Source: Cyclobacterium plantarum (GTDB taxonomy: Bacteria; Bacteroidota; Bacteroidia; Cytophagales; Cyclobacteriaceae). From it: 64,000 nucleotides of DNA. Position 1 is the first letter of the stretch. The number at the start of each line of letters is the position of its first letter. Positions 63,130-64,000 of this stretch are shown piece by piece. Location: contig NZ_JAANYN010000001.1 in NCBI RefSeq assembly GCF_011290685.1, forward strand, positions 167,227 to 231,226. Direction: 5' to 3'. Position numbers and translations under genes: made by a program. The notes under the pieces were generated by a model. It made no database searches, was not told the DNA's origin, and was given only the letters and a program-made list of their open reading frames with translations.

Positions 63130-63468
63130 TTACCCTGGTTGGGTTGCCCTGACTGGCATCTGGATTCGCTCTGTTTGAACACCTGACTCTAATCCGGATA
63201 CGCTACTTGGCTGCTGAGGGTTGATATCTTTACCGATTGTCTGAAGGTACAGTTTACTTCCCAGGTTTTTTACCTGTTTTTCTTTGGCTACTGCTGCTAC
63301 ACGATCGGCAACTTTTTCAAAATGTACCATTTCCCAAGGTATACCTGCTTTGGTGGACTTGTTCCGGCCGGAATTGTGTCGCAGGATCCTCTCCTCGAGG
63401 TTTTGCGTCTGTCCCACGTAAAAACGGTCTAAGGAAGCAGAGTACAATATGTAAACATAATATTCCAT
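63130..63468 (-). CDS. GIY-YIG nuclease family protein, copy 1
   Basis: A 112-residue single-domain GIY-YIG protein. YYVYILYSASLDRFYVGQTQ carries the YVY..YVG core, ERILRHNSGRNKSTKAGIPW has the conserved Arg/His, and a Glu follows in the KEKQVKNLGSK helix. The first ~35 residues are nearly identical to copy 2 (63568-63843), but the rest differs clearly and the tail is longer (PSSVSGLESGVQTERIQMPV). The ATG follows a perfect 12-bp terminator hairpin at 63475-63506 by only 6 bases, so expression likely depends on readthrough from the tRNA side or on an unusual promoter. Endonuclease activity is typical for the family; the target is unknown. Confidence 0.8.
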   Translation of the reverse strand: MEYYVYILYSASLDRFYVGQTQNLEERILRHNSGRNKSTKAGIPWEMVHFEKVADRVAAVAKEKQVKNLGSKLYLQTIGKDINPQQPSSVSGLESGVQTERIQMPVRATQPG

Positions 63469-63522
63469 AAAAAAAAGCCAGACTGGATGGAATCCCAGTC
63501 TGGCTTAATTCTCGTCGGGGTG
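63367..63522. repeat. Direct repeat copy A: tRNA end, hairpin, GIY-YIG start
   Basis: A stretch of 156 bases nearly identical (about three differences, one of them an extra A) to 63742-63898. It covers the N-terminal part of the GIY-YIG gene, the terminator hairpin and the last ~8 bases of the tRNA-Pro gene (CGGGGTG). The two copies are offset by 376 bases. A more degraded boundary of the same kind (GGGTTGCCCTGACT) lies at 63141, again 376 bases away, so the cassette repeats with a constant period. Confidence 0.8.
63475..63506 (-). terminator. Terminator hairpin before GIY-YIG copy 1
   Basis: AAGCCAGACTGG and CCAGTCTGGCTT form a perfect 12-bp stem with an 8-base loop, followed on the minus strand by a T tract of 6 and the ATG of the nuclease gene. 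Identical to the hairpin at 63851-63882. Confidence 0.8.
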
Positions 63523-63567
63523 CCCTGACTGCGTCAGGATTCGCTCAATTTGAACATCTGACCCGAG

Positions 63568-63843
63568 TCAGGATACGTTACCGGAATCGTCTGGCCTGTC
63601 GGAATTGTTAATTCGCTGTAAATACCGTCTGCTGCCCAGATTTTTTATCTGCCGTTCTCTTTCCATTGCCTCATCCCGGCTAGAAACCTCTTCGCAATGA
63701 ACCATTGTCCAGGGAATTCCTCCTTTGGTGGATTTGTTTCTGCCGGAATTGTGTCGCAGGATCCTCTCCTCGAGGTTGTGCGTCTGTCCCACGTAAAAAC
63801 GGTCTAAGGAAGCAGAGTACAATATGTAAACATAATATTCCAT
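63568..63843 (-). CDS. GIY-YIG nuclease family protein, copy 2
   Basis: A GIY-YIG protein of about 91 residues from the ATG at 63843. The longer frame to 63936 reads through the tRNA and terminator and is not real. The core matches copy 1 (MEYYVYILYSASLDRFYVGQ, then HNLEERILRHNSGRNKSTKG), and the C-terminal helix is ERERQIKNLGSRRYLQRIN. The Glu and basic residues of the family are present. It is directly downstream of the tRNA-Pro gene on the same strand, separated only by the terminator hairpin. Confidence 0.82.
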   Translation of the reverse strand: MEYYVYILYSASLDRFYVGQTHNLEERILRHNSGRNKSTKGGIPWTMVHCEEVSSRDEAMERERQIKNLGSRRYLQRINNSDRPDDSGNVS

Positions 63844-63898
63844 AAAAAAAAAGCCAGACTGGATGGAATCCCAGTCTGGCTTAACTCTCGTCGGGGTG
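63742..63898. repeat. Direct repeat copy B: tRNA end, hairpin, GIY-YIG start
   Basis: The counterpart of 63367-63522, offset by 376 bases. Its right end is inside the intact tRNA-Pro gene, so the left copy carries only a fragment of the tRNA 3' end. The intact tRNA belongs to this copy. Confidence 0.8.
63851..63882 (-). terminator. Terminator hairpin of tRNA-Pro
   Basis: A perfect 12-bp stem (AAGCCAGACTGG / CCAGTCTGGCTT) begins about 9 bases after the tRNA 3' end. On the minus strand a run of T residues follows immediately and leads into the GIY-YIG ATG at 63843. Confidence 0.85.
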
Positions 63899-63964
63899 GC
63901 GGGATTTGAACCCACGACCCCTTGCACCCCATGCAAGTACGCTACCGGACTGCGCTACACCCCG
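63891..63964 (-). tRNA. tRNA-Pro (anticodon GGG)
   Basis: A 74-nt minus-strand tRNA. Acceptor stem CGGGGTG with CACCCCG and discriminator A, D-arm region AGCGCAGTCCGGTAGCGT, anticodon stem CTTGC/GCAAG with loop ATGGGGT (anticodon GGG), and T-arm GTGGGTTCAAATCCCGC. CCA is not encoded, as usual in Bacteroidota. The GIY-YIG cassette follows immediately downstream. Confidence 0.93.
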
Positions 63965-64000
63965 AGATTTATTTATTATTAATCACTTTTTCAATTTTAA

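Noticed and set aside
63844..63936. N-terminal extension of GIY-YIG copy 2
   Set aside because: It translates the tRNA-Pro gene and its terminator; the conserved start is the ATG at 63843.
1..64000. CRISPR arrays, prophage, integrase or plasmid-type genes
   Set aside because: No regularly spaced direct repeats with unique spacers and no phage structural, integrase or replication genes were seen.

Overview
The window reads as chromosome of a Bacteroidota bacterium, most likely a Cytophagales member near the Cyclobacteriaceae. The basis is the gene content (TonB receptor paired with a surface-type lipoprotein, APS-type sulfate assimilation, SpoIIE/STAS/anti-sigma switch, several parvulins, RAYT transposases), A-rich leaders instead of clear Shine-Dalgarno sites, moderate GC with AT-rich gaps, and a tRNA without encoded CCA. 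No prophage, CRISPR array or rRNA operon is visible.

Layout. 1-4 kb: 3' part of lysA, a small unknown gene, an iron-sulfur (6-4)-type photolyase and a short-ORF/terminator unit. 4-9 kb (minus): assimilatory sulfate reduction (Rrf2 regulator, cysH, siroheme sulfite reductase with a HEPN-like tail, and the two siroheme genes cobA and met8/cysG-N). 9-15 kb: a secreted nuclease/phosphatase, htpG and a GH95 glycosidase. 15-18 kb: an accessory patch with an intact higA next to a broken higB, a RAYT transposase flanked by inverted REP-like hairpins, and the remains of a hipBA module. 18-29 kb: housekeeping genes (rpsA, HNH protein, a catalytically degenerate NlpC/P60 protein, smpB, tsaD, tamB) and a second, class I photolyase. 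29-32 kb: a YdcF protein, a CBS plus HEPN-like protein and a GH9 glycosidase. 32.6-35.5 kb: a complete partner-switch module. 35.5-39.8 kb: three envelope parvulin/SurA-like proteins in one overlapping operon. 39.8-51.6 kb (minus): transglutaminase-like protein, TonB receptor with its lipoprotein partner, uvrA, an AsmA-like protein, a lytic transglycosylase and a LOG-family protein. 52.5-57.6 kb: a sugar-acid operon (GntP permease, DenD-like dehydrogenase, SDR, VCBS-repeat lipoprotein). 58-64 kb: small secreted protein, orphan LytTR regulator, a second RAYT gene, a purple-acid-phosphatase-like enzyme, and a tRNA-Pro locus with a duplicated hairpin/GIY-YIG cassette.

The strongest unusual signals are: (i) the ~376-bp-period duplication of [tRNA 3' end, perfect terminator hairpin, GIY-YIG gene] at the right edge; (ii) a RAYT gene carrying a 32-bp perfect palindrome inside its own reading frame; (iii) the RAYT/REP cluster between two decayed toxin-antitoxin loci; (iv) an NlpC/P60 protein that has lost its catalytic residues; and (v) an identical 15-nt leader in front of cysH and the sulfite reductase gene. 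I see no clear-cut new defence island.
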